53,262 bases of DNA from a virus: positions 1 to 53,262 of the IMG/VR virus record IMGVR_UViG_3300048582_000146, one strand, 5' to 3'. Below the pieces are notes generated by a model. It did no database searches. It worked only from the letters and a program-made list of their open reading frames with translations, and was not told the origin of the DNA. Of the stretch, positions 7,790 through 15,155 are shown piece after piece. The position numbers and the translations under genes were made by a program. Positions within the stretch are counted from its first letter, which is position 1; each line of letters begins with the position of its first letter.

Positions 7790-8206
7790 TTAATTAAGTT
7801 TAAACATGTTTATAAAAACCGAATCCTTATTACAAACCACCAAATATTGCTCTTTAATTAAAGCGTTAAACTCATTTGTATTCCTACAGTTAAAGGACAT
7901 TATAATATCATCATCAGAAATATAATAATCTTCCAAGTATTGTTTTTTAAGTCCTTCAAAATACAACTCCCTTTCCGGATTCATGTTTGATGGATTATTT
8001 TTTAAATGATAAAAAATTGAAACATTGGAATCTTTAAAAATATTTTCACCAATGGATATAAACTCATATCCTGATGGGTCGTTGACATTCCGTTTTATTT
8101 GACATTCCGCATTTTCTTTAATTAGGTCAATTTTCTTTATATCATTAGATTTTTCGCACGACATAAACAATATTGCAATCAAGATATATAATTGAAATTT
8201 TTTCAT
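7790..8206 (-). CDS. Lipoprotein encoded in the lysogeny operon
   Basis: This 138-residue protein starts with a short signal peptide, MKKFQLYILIAILFMSC, with a lipobox F-M-S-C at residues 14-17. The mature part is small and acidic with several Asp-Asp and Asn clusters (YISDDDIIM). It lies between the repressor and the XRE regulator with spacers of one base or none, so it is expected to be expressed in lysogens. Known prophage lipoproteins in this position often change the host surface or block superinfection, but no homologue is recognised here, so this is inference from context. Confidence 0.6.
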   Translation of the reverse strand: MKKFQLYILIAILFMSCEKSNDIKKIDLIKENAECQIKRNVNDPSGYEFISIGENIFKDSNVSIFYHLKNNPSNMNPERELYFEGLKKQYLEDYYISDDDIIMSFNCRNTNEFNALIKEQYLVVCNKDSVFINMFKLN

Positions 8207-8207
8207 C

Positions 8208-8831
8208 TTACATCGTTGTTTTTGTTATTACTCCTTTTATAATAAAGAACCTCTTTAGTAGTGATAAGTGAAATTCTTTTGCTTCATACTTTGGATTTTC
8301 AGAAGCCAAAAGCCAATGATCGTCGTCTTTTCCTTTTCTTATGTATTTTAAAAAGACTTGGCCATCATTCAAAATAATCACATAAGCATATCCAAAATTT
8401 ATATAGCAGGGCTCAACTTCTTTTATTCCTATTATTTCACCACTGCAATACTTCGGATACATGCTGTCTCCGTAAACATTAATAAATTCGACACCTTTCT
8501 CCCAGTTAGGAATACTTATAGCGATTCTTCTTAGTTCATCATTTTGAAGCTCCATTTCTAAACCGGCACTTGCCGAAACATCCGGATAGTAATAACCGGT
8601 AGGATCTTCATTCACAAAATCAACAGTACTTTCTTTTAATACATAACTTTTTGTTTTGTAATTTGTAATGTAATTTTCAAGTATCTCTAAAGTTTTTTCT
8701 CTTGGGTTTTTAGAGGTTCCATTGATTATTTTGTTTATTCCAACCTCAGTTAATTCAGTGTCTTTTGCTATCTCATAGGCCGTTAATCCTAGAGATTTAA
8801 TGTCTTTTACTATTTTTATCGCTCTCATCAT
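8208..8831 (-). CDS. CI/LexA-like phage repressor with S24 peptidase domain
   Basis: This repressor has about 207 residues. The N-terminal helix-turn-helix (LTAYEIAKDTELTEVGINKIINGTS) binds operators, and the C-terminal S24 domain contains the nucleophile motif YGDSMYP and the Lys in VFLKYIR that together allow self-cleavage in response to host DNA damage. I chose an ATG at 8829-8831 because the annotated alternative at 8855 would add eight residues (MILNYIWE) outside the domain; that longer start cannot be excluded. It is divergent from the early operon, and two palindromic operators lie in the intergenic region. It is the likely master switch of lysogeny. Confidence 0.85.
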   Translation of the reverse strand: MMRAIKIVKDIKSLGLTAYEIAKDTELTEVGINKIINGTSKNPREKTLEILENYITNYKTKSYVLKESTVDFVNEDPTGYYYPDVSASAGLEMELQNDELRRIAISIPNWEKGVEFINVYGDSMYPKYCSGEIIGIKEVEPCYINFGYAYVIILNDGQVFLKYIRKGKDDDHWLLASENPKYEAKEFHLSLLKRFFIIKGVITKTTM

Positions 8832-8862
8832 TTCCCATATATAATTTAAAATCATTTTAAAT

Positions 8863-8879
8863 TACATAATTATTATGTA
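8863..8879. promoter_or_regulatory. Repressor operator O1
   Basis: Arms TACATAAT (8863-8870) and ATTATGTA (8872-8879) form a perfect palindrome around one T. The half-site TACATAA is shared with O2, 31 bp away centre to centre, which is three helical turns. It lies 32 bp upstream of the repressor start and is probably where the S24 repressor limits its own transcription. Confidence 0.75.
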
Positions 8880-8886
8880 TTATGTT

Positions 8887-8916
8887 TTGTAGATACATAA
8901 CAGTTATGTATATTTG
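8887..8916 (+). promoter_or_regulatory. Rightward early promoter (Bacteroidota type)
   Basis: The -7 box TATATTTG (8909-8916) matches TAnnTTTG, and a -33 TTG lies at 8887-8889 with 19 bp between, the usual Bacteroidota spacing. The expected start of transcription is near 8922. It reads into the structured leader and the early operon, and operator O2 sits between its two boxes. Confidence 0.75.
8893..8911. promoter_or_regulatory. Repressor operator O2
   Basis: Arms ATACATAAC (8893-8901) and GTTATGTAT (8903-8911) form a perfect palindrome around one A. The site occupies the spacer between the -33 and -7 boxes of the rightward early promoter and overlaps the first bases of its -7 box, so a bound repressor would block RNA polymerase. 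Confidence 0.8.
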
Positions 8917-8921
8917 TCCTG

Positions 8922-9344
8922 TACAAAAAGCAAGAAGCAAAAGTATACTAAAAATTTATTGAAATTACGCGATTCTGTCAATTTAGAATCATTATAAATA
9001 AAATTTTAGAGTTGTAAGTTATTTGAAATCATGAGATTAACTGATGAGTATAGTCTGAATAACGGGCAGGGCAATGCGATAGATCACTACGTGTAGTGAT
9101 TCAATAGGTGGAACTCCTTTTGCGTAACTTAAAATGTGGAACGATACGGTATACGTAAGGTTGGTCTATAGCCACAATGGGCTGAATAATACATGTTGAT
9201 AATTACAATACCAAATATTAAGGCTATGGGTTTAACAACCTTTCTGCGAAAGCCTGAAAGATAAAATTAAAAACGCCATTGGATTAAGTTCTATGCTTCG
9301 ATGAAACAATGGCACTATTGTAAAACCTTTTAACCTAACTAAAA
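8922..9344 (+). ncRNA. Long structured 5' leader of the early operon, no clear gene
   Basis: These 420 bases have no convincing protein gene. They hold several stems: GATTCT/AGAATC (8971-8990), ATCACTAC/GTAGTGAT (9083-9100, perfect 8-bp arms), a long-range helix of AAGGTTG (9157-9163) with CAACCTT (9236-9242) plus CTATAGCC (9166-9173) with GGCTATGG (9222-9229), and GCCATTG/CAATGGC (9275-9313). A 21-codon frame starts at 9031 (MRLTDEYSLNNGQG) and stops inside the 9083-9100 hairpin, as a leader peptide might. A 3' regulatory leader, an independent RNA or an anti-terminator RNA are all possible. Confidence 0.5.
8980..9000. promoter_or_regulatory. Degenerate third copy of the late-promoter palindrome
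   Basis: Aligned to the palindrome at 34934-34954, this site matches 18 of 21 positions; the right arm reads ATTATAAATA in place of ATTCTAAATA and the first base differs. No good TAnnTTTG box follows at the same distance. It may be a weak binding site for the late regulator inside the early leader, or chance similarity in AT-rich DNA. Confidence 0.35.
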
Positions 9345-9581
9345 ATGATAGCAATTGATAAAAACATACCAATCCCTTCACGAGTAAGAAATAGGGTTTA
9401 TCCGCTTAACAAGATGGAAGTAGGTGATAGCTTCTTTAAAGAGATTGACGAAAACAAAAGTAAGCACTACGAAAAACAAAAAATTTATATGGCGGTTTGG
9501 AGGCACTGCCAAAACCATAGTAATAAAAAATTTACAACCGCATCTGAGGAAAATGGAGTAAGAGTTTGGAGAATTCAATAA
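9345..9581 (+). CDS. Small phage protein, DUF7303-like
   Basis: This 78-residue protein has the pattern YPLNKMEVGDSFF near residue 24 and KFTTASEENGVRVWRI at the C-terminus. The combination M-x-V-G-D-S-F with a final F-T-x-x and G-V-R-V-W-R recurs in a family of small early phage proteins of unknown function. It is the first gene of the early operon after the long leader. No catalytic residues are evident; a nucleic-acid-binding role would be a guess. Confidence 0.65.
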   Translation: MIAIDKNIPIPSRVRNRVYPLNKMEVGDSFFKEIDENKSKHYEKQKIYMAVWRHCQNHSNKKFTTASEENGVRVWRIQ

Positions 9582-9598
9582 TTAATAAATCAATAAAA

Positions 9599-9766
9599 AT
9601 GAAAAATATATTCAAATCAATTTCAATGTTTTTAGAAAACAGCGAATTACAGAATTTAATTAATCCCGCCAATAATGACTTTTACGATCATAAGGTAGGA
9701 ACAAGTTTGCTTAGTAAGGAACAATTCATTTCTCACATGAGAAGAAAAAATATAATCTGTTTATAA
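9599..9766 (+). CDS. Hypothetical early protein
   Basis: This 55-residue protein begins MKNIFKSISMFLENSE and ends in a basic stretch (MRRKNIICL). I use the ATG at 9599, 17 bp after the previous stop, instead of an upstream TTG that overlaps the preceding gene. No family is recognised. It lies in an early operon of small proteins just before a helix-turn-helix protein. Confidence 0.5.
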   Translation: MKNIFKSISMFLENSELQNLINPANNDFYDHKVGTSLLSKEQFISHMRRKNIICL

Positions 9767-9780
9767 AACCAATCACAATC

Positions 9781-10002
9781 ATGGCACTACAAATAAGAGA
9801 TGATATTTATCATTTAATCAGAAACGATGTAAAGCTTAGAATTAAAATGGCAGCTCATTTAGAAGTGAGTGATGCTACCATCTATTTACACGCTAAAAGA
9901 AAGGCTCCAAAGTTAAACGACTACAATTTGGTTAAAATACTAATGGATCATACCGGGAAATCAGAGGAAGAAATATTTGAAACTCAAAACTCAACCACAT
10001 GA
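9781..10002 (+). CDS. Small helix-turn-helix protein, possible Cro-like regulator
   Basis: This 73-residue protein contains LRIKMAAHLEVSDATIYLHAKRK, a helix-turn-helix with the recognition helix SDATIYLHAKR, followed by a short dimerisation-like tail. It is the third gene of the early operon opposite the S24 repressor, the classic position of Cro. It could repress the repressor promoter or act on middle promoters. Its stop overlaps the next small ORF by four bases. Confidence 0.6.
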   Translation: MALQIRDDIYHLIRNDVKLRIKMAAHLEVSDATIYLHAKRKAPKLNDYNLVKILMDHTGKSEEEIFETQNSTT

Positions 10003-10115
10003 ACATCTACGAGAGATTAATAATTGCTTTTGCGATTTTATTAGTTGGATTGGCAATTGTAAATGTGTGCTATTGGATTGGCAAACAAATAAACAAATTT
10101 GACGATGAAGACTAA
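9999..10115 (+). CDS. Tiny single-span membrane protein (38 aa)
   Basis: The 38-residue reading frame starts at ATG 9999 overlapping the stop of the regulator gene (ATGA) and ends inside the start of the next gene. It has a charged N-terminus, one hydrophobic span (LIIAFAILLVGLAIVNVCYWI) and a Lys/Asp-rich C-terminus. Overlap on both sides suggests real translation. No family is recognised; similar tiny spans occur at 10308 and 10704. Confidence 0.5.
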   Translation: MNIYERLIIAFAILLVGLAIVNVCYWIGKQINKFDDED

Positions 10116-10311
10116 TCAGATCATTATATCAGAGGAAGACATAAATGTTTTGCAGGAACATTTGAAGCCGCTTAATCAGTTACTGAATAAGCTAAAAAAA
10201 GGGGCGGTTTCGGCCGCTCCTTCTATTAAAAAGCCTGAAACAAAAAAGCAGGGTATCAACAGAATGTTACAGAAAATAGAAGAAAATCAATCTAAAAAAC
10301 TCTCCAGATGA
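10105..10311 (+). CDS. Hypothetical coiled-coil early protein
   Basis: This 68-residue protein starts MKTNQIIISEEDINVLQEHLKP with an amphipathic helix, then LNQLLNKLKKG, a Pro/Lys linker and a second helix ending in KKLSR. I use the ATG at 10105; an upstream TTG at 10099 is less likely. It overlaps the tiny membrane ORFs on both sides. Positive charge and helices fit a DNA-associated or scaffold role but nothing specific can be named. Confidence 0.5.
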   Translation: MKTNQIIISEEDINVLQEHLKPLNQLLNKLKKGAVSAAPSIKKPETKKQGINRMLQKIEENQSKKLSR

Positions 10312-10415
10312 AAAAATTAACCGAAGACAATTTTTTATTCATAATCGCAATATGCTGCATTATTATGATGCTAGTGGCTTTAGGCTTATCCTTTAGCGTG
10401 GTTATGGACAAATAA
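10308..10415 (+). CDS. Tiny single-span membrane protein (35 aa)
   Basis: The 35-residue frame starts at ATG 10308, overlapping the TGA of the previous gene. After KKLTEDN it has one span, FLFIIAICCIIMMLVALGL, and ends VVMDK. It ends one base before the terminator stem at 10417. The overlap and the position between real genes support translation; function is unknown. Confidence 0.5.
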   Translation: MKKLTEDNFLFIIAICCIIMMLVALGLSFSVVMDK

Positions 10416-10416
10416 A

Positions 10417-10446
10417 AAAACCGGCTCTACACCGGTTTTCATTTTT
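10417..10446 (+). terminator. Intrinsic terminator in early operon
   Basis: AAAACCGG (10417-10424) pairs with CCGGTTTT (10432-10439) around a 7-nt loop and is followed by CATTTTT. The early operon goes on 38 bp later, so this probably gives partial termination or is overcome by an anti-terminator. Confidence 0.7.
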
Positions 10447-10484
10447 AAATTCTAACAGCCGAGCAAGGCATAAAACTTAAAGTG

Positions 10485-10700
10485 ATGGCAAAGATACAAA
10501 TTTTACAGAAATTAGTAAACACTAAAATTAATAACGACAAATCCAAACAAATCATTGGTAACATCGTCAGAAAAGAATTTGACCAAACCAAAGATGAGGA
10601 CAGAGCGTTCGAACTACTTACCATTGCCTTTCAATGGAAACTTCCCCAATTCAACGAAATGATTGATGACTATAAGTTTGAAGACTTTAAATGGGTTTAA
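10485..10700 (+). CDS. Hypothetical protein
   Basis: This 71-residue protein is mixed-charge and likely helical (VRKEFDQTKDEDRAFELLTIAFQW), ending in an acidic-aromatic stretch FKFEDFKWV-like. The ATG at 10485 is preferred to a GTG three bases upstream. It follows the terminator at 10417. No family is recognised. Confidence 0.5.
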   Translation: MAKIQILQKLVNTKINNDKSKQIIGNIVRKEFDQTKDEDRAFELLTIAFQWKLPQFNEMIDDYKFEDFKWV

Positions 10701-10703
10701 CTT

Positions 10704-10802
10704 ATGAAAGCAATCATCACACTTATCATTGTCGGTATTGTTATCGGCATTATCGTAACCATCTTATTCTTCTGGTGGGCAGTCAAACAAAACAATAAAT
10801 AA
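10704..10802 (+). CDS. Tiny single-span membrane protein (32 aa)
   Basis: The frame starts at ATG 10704, 3 bp after the previous stop, and encodes 32 residues: a short start, the span IITLIIVGIVIGIIVTILFFWW and a Lys/Asn tail. It stands 20 bp before the SMC-like gene. It is the third such tiny membrane peptide in 800 bp; none has a recognised family. Confidence 0.5.
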   Translation: MKAIITLIIVGIVIGIIVTILFFWWAVKQNNK

Positions 10803-10822
10803 ATTCTAAAAATAGAGCAAAA

Positions 10823-12841
10823 ATGAAAAATATCATTATTAAAAAAATCGGCCTTATCAACTTCAAAGGCTTACGAAATCAGGAAATAAACTTCGATAAG
10901 ACAACTAGTATCTTCGGAGACAACGGAACCGGAAAAACAACAATCTTCGACGCGTTTACTTGGTTGATGTTTGGCAAAGATTCAACCGACCGGAAAGACT
11001 TTGAGATTAAAACACTCGACAAACACAACATTGTTATTCCTCAAATCGAACATGAGGTATCTGCAATCATCTTGGTTGAAGGAGAGGAGATAAGCATCCG
11101 AAGAATTTTAAAAGAGAATTGGGTTAAAAAGCGTGGTTCTTTAGAATCTGAATTCTCCGGAAATGTAACGGACTACTATTGGAATGAGGTTCCAATGCAG
11201 CAAAAGGAATTTCAAACCAAAGTAAGTCAGATTCTTGACGAAACGGTTTTCAAGATGATTACCAATCCTCTTGCGTTCAATGCGATGAAATGGCAAGACC
11301 GAAGAAATGCTTTAATTCAAATTGCCGGTGAAATTTCAGAAATCGAATTGGCAGCCGGAAACTCGGAATATGAAAAACTTTTGGAGCAATTGACACAAGG
11401 CAAAACCCTTGAAGATTATCGCAAACAAATAGCAGCTTCCATCAAAAAAGCTAAAGAAGATTTGAAAGCGATTCCCACTAGAATTGATGAAGTATCTCGT
11501 TCAAGACCGGAAGAGCACGATTTCAAAGGTTTAAAGACAGAATTAGATTCAAAGGTAATTACCCTCGAAAAATTAGATGCTGAAATTGCAGATGCAAACA
11601 CTGCCTTCCAATCAAAATTGGACGCCGTAAGAGCCGAAAAAATCAAAGTCAACAACTTGTCTTCGGAAATAGAAACAATCGAACACAACGCACGAAAAGA
11701 AGCTACATCTAACGGCAAACCGGATACCGAAGCATTTGAGAAATCAAAACGCCTTTATGAAGAAAAGAAAGCAGAATTAAACGGTTATGAAGGTTCGCTT
11801 CGAACTTTGGTAAGCAATCGAGATTCTTTGAAAACTCAAATCACTTCGGTAAAGTCTAAAATGGACGCCAAAAGAAATGAGTGGACAGAAGTAAATGCAA
11901 AGACTTTTGTTTTTGATGATTCCAACTGTTCATGTCCTACTTGTAAAAGAAGTTATCCGGAGGGCGATATCGAGGCAACCAAATCGGATTTAAAGAAAAA
12001 CTTTGAAGAAGATAAAAAGGCTAAACTTTTACTAATCAATCAAGCCGGTGCAAGTTTAAAAGCAGAATTAGAAAGTACGGAAGCCGAACTAAAAGCACTA
12101 GAAGAAAGAATTGCCAAAGGTGAAACCTACATCACCAACGCAAAGACAGAGCTTGAAAAACTAAAATCCGATTTTGATTATCAAACTGAGCAATTAAATA
12201 AAGTTGAAACTTCTGCTACAGATATTGAAGCTTTGGTTGCATCAATATTGAAAAACAATCAGGTTTACCAAGAAAAGCTAATCATGCTTGAAGGTTTAAA
12301 ATCTTCGCTTCAGGAAGTTCCATCGGTTGATAACTCGGAGTTGGTTGAGAAAAGAAAGTCTTTAGTTGCTGAAATCGATACAATCAAAGCAAAGCTTCAA
12401 AATGAAGTGCAAATCAATTCTGTAAATCAAAGGATTGAAGATTTGAAAAAAGAAGAAAGCACTTTGGCTCAACAAATTGCCAACGTTGAAAAAACGCAGT
12501 TTGTGATTGAAAACTTCAACAAATTGAAAATCGACACTTTAGAGGAACGCATCAATGCCAAATTCAAATTCGTAAAATTCAAAATGTTTCAAACGCAAAT
12601 CAACGGCGGTGAAATTGAATGTTGTGATGCTTTGATTGACGGAGTTCCTTTTTCGGATGCAAACACGGCTTCAAAAATTAATGCCGGGTTAGACATCATC
12701 AACACGCTTTGCGAATTCTATCAAGTGACAGCTCCAATCTTTATTGATAACAGAGAAAGCATTGTGCAACTGATCAACACCGAAAGTCAGGTTGTAAACT
12801 TGATTGTGAGCGAAGTTGATAAGAAATTGAGAGTAGCGTAA
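10823..12841 (+). CDS. SMC/Rad50/SbcC-like ATPase
   Basis: This 672-residue ATPase has the Walker A motif GDNGTGKT (32-39) in an N-terminal AAA head, two long coiled coils, and a zinc hook CPTC near residue 370 that would join two molecules. The C-terminal head contains APIFIDNRES, which corresponds to Walker B, and INAGLDII as the signature region. The arrangement matches Rad50/SbcC and phage gp46-type proteins that process DNA ends with a nuclease partner. The metallo-beta-lactamase-fold hydrolase downstream could be that partner (inference). It is the first large gene of the recombination module and is followed at once by a 58-residue protein. Confidence 0.85.
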   Translation: MKNIIIKKIGLINFKGLRNQEINFDKTTSIFGDNGTGKTTIFDAFTWLMFGKDSTDRKDFEIKTLDKHNIVIPQIEHEVSAIILVEGEEISIRRILKENWVKKRGSLESEFSGNVTDYYWNEVPMQQKEFQTKVSQILDETVFKMITNPLAFNAMKWQDRRNALIQIAGEISEIELAAGNSEYEKLLEQLTQGKTLEDYRKQIAASIKKAKEDLKAIPTRIDEVSRSRPEEHDFKGLKTELDSKVITLEKLDAEIADANTAFQSKLDAVRAEKIKVNNLSSEIETIEHNARKEATSNGKPDTEAFEKSKRLYEEKKAELNGYEGSLRTLVSNRDSLKTQITSVKSKMDAKRNEWTEVNAKTFVFDDSNCSCPTCKRSYPEGDIEATKSDLKKNFEEDKKAKLLLINQAGASLKAELESTEAELKALEERIAKGETYITNAKTELEKLKSDFDYQTEQLNKVETSATDIEALVASILKNNQVYQEKLIMLEGLKSSLQEVPSVDNSELVEKRKSLVAEIDTIKAKLQNEVQINSVNQRIEDLKKEESTLAQQIANVEKTQFVIENFNKLKIDTLEERINAKFKFVKFKMFQTQINGGEIECCDALIDGVPFSDANTASKINAGLDIINTLCEFYQVTAPIFIDNRESIVQLINTESQVVNLIVSEVDKKLRVA

Positions 12842-13017
12842 TGGATGCTGAAAAATATGTCAGCCTGTACTTTGGAGGAAAAGAACAGGCTGTTTCTTCC
12901 CTAGAAAAAGCAATCAACCTTTATAACAACGACCGACGTAAAACAAAAAAGGTTTTAAAGCGAATTGAGGAATACAAGAAGCTTTTAGAGGAAATAAAAT
13001 CATTACCAAATGAGTGA
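12841..13017 (+). CDS. Small basic helical protein
   Basis: The 58-residue frame starts at 12841, overlapping the last base of the ATPase stop, and ends inside the start of the next gene (ATGAGTGA). It is basic and likely helical (DRRKTKKVLKRIEEYKKLLEEIK). Tight overlap on both sides supports a real gene. No family is recognised. Confidence 0.55.
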   Translation: MDAEKYVSLYFGGKEQAVSSLEKAINLYNNDRRKTKKVLKRIEEYKKLLEEIKSLPNE

Positions 13018-13216
13018 TATTAAAATCCAAAGAAACTCCGATGGAAGCCTTACCCAAAACTGCAAGGAAAACATCGGGGTTAAAATTGGCTCATTTGATT
13101 GCACGGCTAATTGTCCACACAATCAAAACACCAAAAAAGAAATTCACGAACAGGCTTTCGATTTGGAAAATGTTCGATGTTCAAAAATTCAAAATCAATT
13201 AACAATAGAAATTTAA
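13010..13216 (+). CDS. Small cysteine-containing protein
   Basis: This 68-residue protein has Cys-x19-ish spacing with a cluster CTANCPHNQN and a later Cys (VRCSKI), which could hold a metal ion. It overlaps the upstream gene by 8 bp and sits before recT. The predicted core is beta-rich (GSLTQNCKENIGVKIGSFDC). I do not recognise a family. Confidence 0.5.
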   Translation: MSDIKIQRNSDGSLTQNCKENIGVKIGSFDCTANCPHNQNTKKEIHEQAFDLENVRCSKIQNQLTIEI

Positions 13217-13218
13217 AA

Positions 13219-14103
13219 ATGAGCACAACAAACAACGCCCAAGTGGCACAAGTAAAAAACGACATTTCAACACAAGTATTAGCAAAGATTGATGCTTTTG
13301 AAAATTCAGGAGAATTAAAACTCCCAAAAGATTACAATGTTGAAAATGCTTTGAAATCGGCTTACATTATTCTTTCAGACCCAAAGAATAATATCCTTGC
13401 AAAATGTGATAAATCATCGGTTGCAGAGGCTCTTTTGAAAATGGTTATTTACGGTGTATCTCCAATTAAAAAACAATGCTACTTCATTCCTTACGGTGAA
13501 AAATTAGAATGTAGTATTTCCTATGCCGGAAACGTTGCAATCGCTAAGAGATACGGTAAACTAAAAAGCATTAAAGCAAATGCTGTATTTGAAGGAGATA
13601 CTTTTGAATTTGAAGTTGACCAAAAAACAGGCTTAAGAAAAATAATCAAACATATTCAAAGCCTTGAAAGTGTTGGTTCAAACAAAATAAAAGGTGCTTA
13701 TGCCGTTTTTGAATTAACCGATGGAACCATTGATGTTGAGGTAATGAGCATTACTCAAATTCAGGCAGCATGGAATCAAGGAGGTTCAAAAGGAAATTCG
13801 CCGGCACACAAAAACTTTGCCGACCAAATGGCCATTAAAACAGTAATTAACAGAGCTTGTAAATTACTAATCAGTAGTTCGGATGATTCTGTTCTGTATG
13901 ATCCTTTGGATGAAGAAAATGCAATTGACGTGACTAACGAGAACGTAAAGCATGAAATAAAAACCAAAGCCAACAAACAGCCAATTGATTTTGAAGATGC
14001 TGAGGTTGTTGATGAAGAAATTGTAAATGCAAATACTCCGGCAGAACAACCTGAAGAACAACCGGCAGAAGGTCAGCAAGAATTGACCGGTCCTAATTTC
14101 TAG
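13219..14103 (+). CDS. recT: RecT family single-strand annealing protein
   Basis: This 294-residue protein is a RecT-like annealing protein for phage recombination. I use the ATG at 13219 (MSTTNNAQVAQVKND), because a longer frame begins inside the preceding gene. Family features are the segment ISDPKNNILAKCDKSSV-like, MVIYGVSPIKKQCYFIPYG, ISYAGNVAIAKRYG and GNSPAHKNFADQMAIKTVINRACK. The C-terminus is acidic and Gln/Pro-rich, which often binds partner proteins. It is followed after 3 bp by the MBL-fold hydrolase, a usual RecT neighbour. Confidence 0.92.
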   Translation: MSTTNNAQVAQVKNDISTQVLAKIDAFENSGELKLPKDYNVENALKSAYIILSDPKNNILAKCDKSSVAEALLKMVIYGVSPIKKQCYFIPYGEKLECSISYAGNVAIAKRYGKLKSIKANAVFEGDTFEFEVDQKTGLRKIIKHIQSLESVGSNKIKGAYAVFELTDGTIDVEVMSITQIQAAWNQGGSKGNSPAHKNFADQMAIKTVINRACKLLISSSDDSVLYDPLDEENAIDVTNENVKHEIKTKANKQPIDFEDAEVVDEEIVNANTPAEQPEEQPAEGQQELTGPNF

Positions 14104-14106
14104 GCC

Positions 14107-14847
14107 ATGAATCTTAAAATAATAGGCACGGGAAGCCGTGGCAATGCCTACCTCCTCGAAAATGAGGAGGAGGCTCTATTAATTGAATGTGGCGTTTCCA
14201 TCACCGAAATTAAAAAAGCATTGGATTTCAATCTAAACAAAGTTGTTGGTTGCATTGTAACACACAACCATTTAGACCACGCCAAATCAATGTTGGAAGT
14301 CACACGATGCGGAATAGATGTATATGCCTCCAAAGGCACTTTAAAAGACCGATTTTGCCATACTCTTGCAAGAGCCAAAGCAATAAAGCCTCGAGAGACT
14401 TTCAGAGTCGGTAATTTCAAAGTAATGCCTTTTGATGTGAAACACGATGCCATCGAGCCTCTTGGCTTTTTAATTGAGCATCCGGACTGTGGCAAAACAT
14501 TGTTTTTAACTGACACTTATTTCTGCGAGTACACCTTCAGAGGATTACACAACGTAATCATTGAAGCCAACTACTCAAAGGAAATCATCGATAGGAAATA
14601 TGGCCCGGAAAGCGGAAAGGAATTTTTGAGAAACAGAATCCTTCAATCGCACTTTTCCTTAGCCAACTGCAAAGACATGTTGTCCGCCAATGACTTGGCA
14701 CAAACAAACAACATCGTACTTATTCACTTATCCGACACCAATTCCGATGAAGCTCAATTTAAAAAAGAAGTGGAAGAATTGACCGGAAAAAATGTAACAG
14801 TTGCCAATAACGGAATGATAATCCCATTTAACAAAACACCTTTTTAG
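14107..14847 (+). CDS. Metallo-beta-lactamase-fold hydrolase (probable DNA exonuclease)
   Basis: This 246-residue protein has the dimetal motif T-H53-N-H55-L-D57-H58, later ligands in VKHDAIEPLGF and LTDTYF, and a C-terminal HLSDTN. It resembles YycJ-type MBL hydrolases that phages carry beside RecT. A role as 5'-3' or single-strand nuclease in end resection is inferred from this neighbourhood. It begins 3 bp after RecT and is 2 bp before the next gene. Confidence 0.8.
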   Translation: MNLKIIGTGSRGNAYLLENEEEALLIECGVSITEIKKALDFNLNKVVGCIVTHNHLDHAKSMLEVTRCGIDVYASKGTLKDRFCHTLARAKAIKPRETFRVGNFKVMPFDVKHDAIEPLGFLIEHPDCGKTLFLTDTYFCEYTFRGLHNVIIEANYSKEIIDRKYGPESGKEFLRNRILQSHFSLANCKDMLSANDLAQTNNIVLIHLSDTNSDEAQFKKEVEELTGKNVTVANNGMIIPFNKTPF

Positions 14848-14849
14848 TC

Positions 14850-15152
14850 ATGGAAGATAGCAACGTTGAATGTTTAAAAAGCATTTCAGTAAAGGGAAAC
14901 AATAAGCGTATCTCGGTTGGACTGTTTTTAAACAAAAAAGAAAATAACCACTTCTTCATTGTTTCCACAATAACATTGGTAGACCGATTAAAGAGAAAAA
15001 AGATTTCGACAAATAATATTTATTCGGTTGAAACAATGGTAGTTCTTAACGAGTTGGTTACTAAGTTTTTTGAGGATAGCGAAATATCAAATAAAATCCT
15101 AAATATTGAACTATCTAAAGTTACAAAATTTAAAGGACGGTCAAATTTTTAA
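14850..15152 (+). CDS. Hypothetical protein of recombination module
   Basis: This 100-residue protein has a beta-rich N-terminal half (NKRISVGLFLNKKENNHFFIVSTI) and a helical C-terminal half (VVLNELVTKFFEDSEISN). It lies between the MBL hydrolase and the NinB-like gene with spacers of 2-3 bp, so it is in the same transcript. No family is recognised; involvement in recombination is inferred from neighbours only. Confidence 0.55.
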   Translation: MEDSNVECLKSISVKGNNKRISVGLFLNKKENNHFFIVSTITLVDRLKRKKISTNNIYSVETMVVLNELVTKFFEDSEISNKILNIELSKVTKFKGRSNF

Positions 15153-15155
15153 AAA

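Noticed and set aside
9031-9096. 21-codon leader peptide in the early leader
   Set aside because: It starts at an ATG and stops in a hairpin, but nothing else supports translation, so it is only mentioned in the leader entry.
8922-9344. Group I intron or hammerhead ribozyme in the early leader
   Set aside because: TATAGTCT resembles a group I S element and CTGATGA a hammerhead core, but the matching partner strands (R element, GAAA with stem II) were not found.
14148-14516. 122-residue minus-strand open frame
   Set aside because: It is antisense to the MBL-fold gene, which has full catalytic motifs; no motif is seen in the shadow frame.
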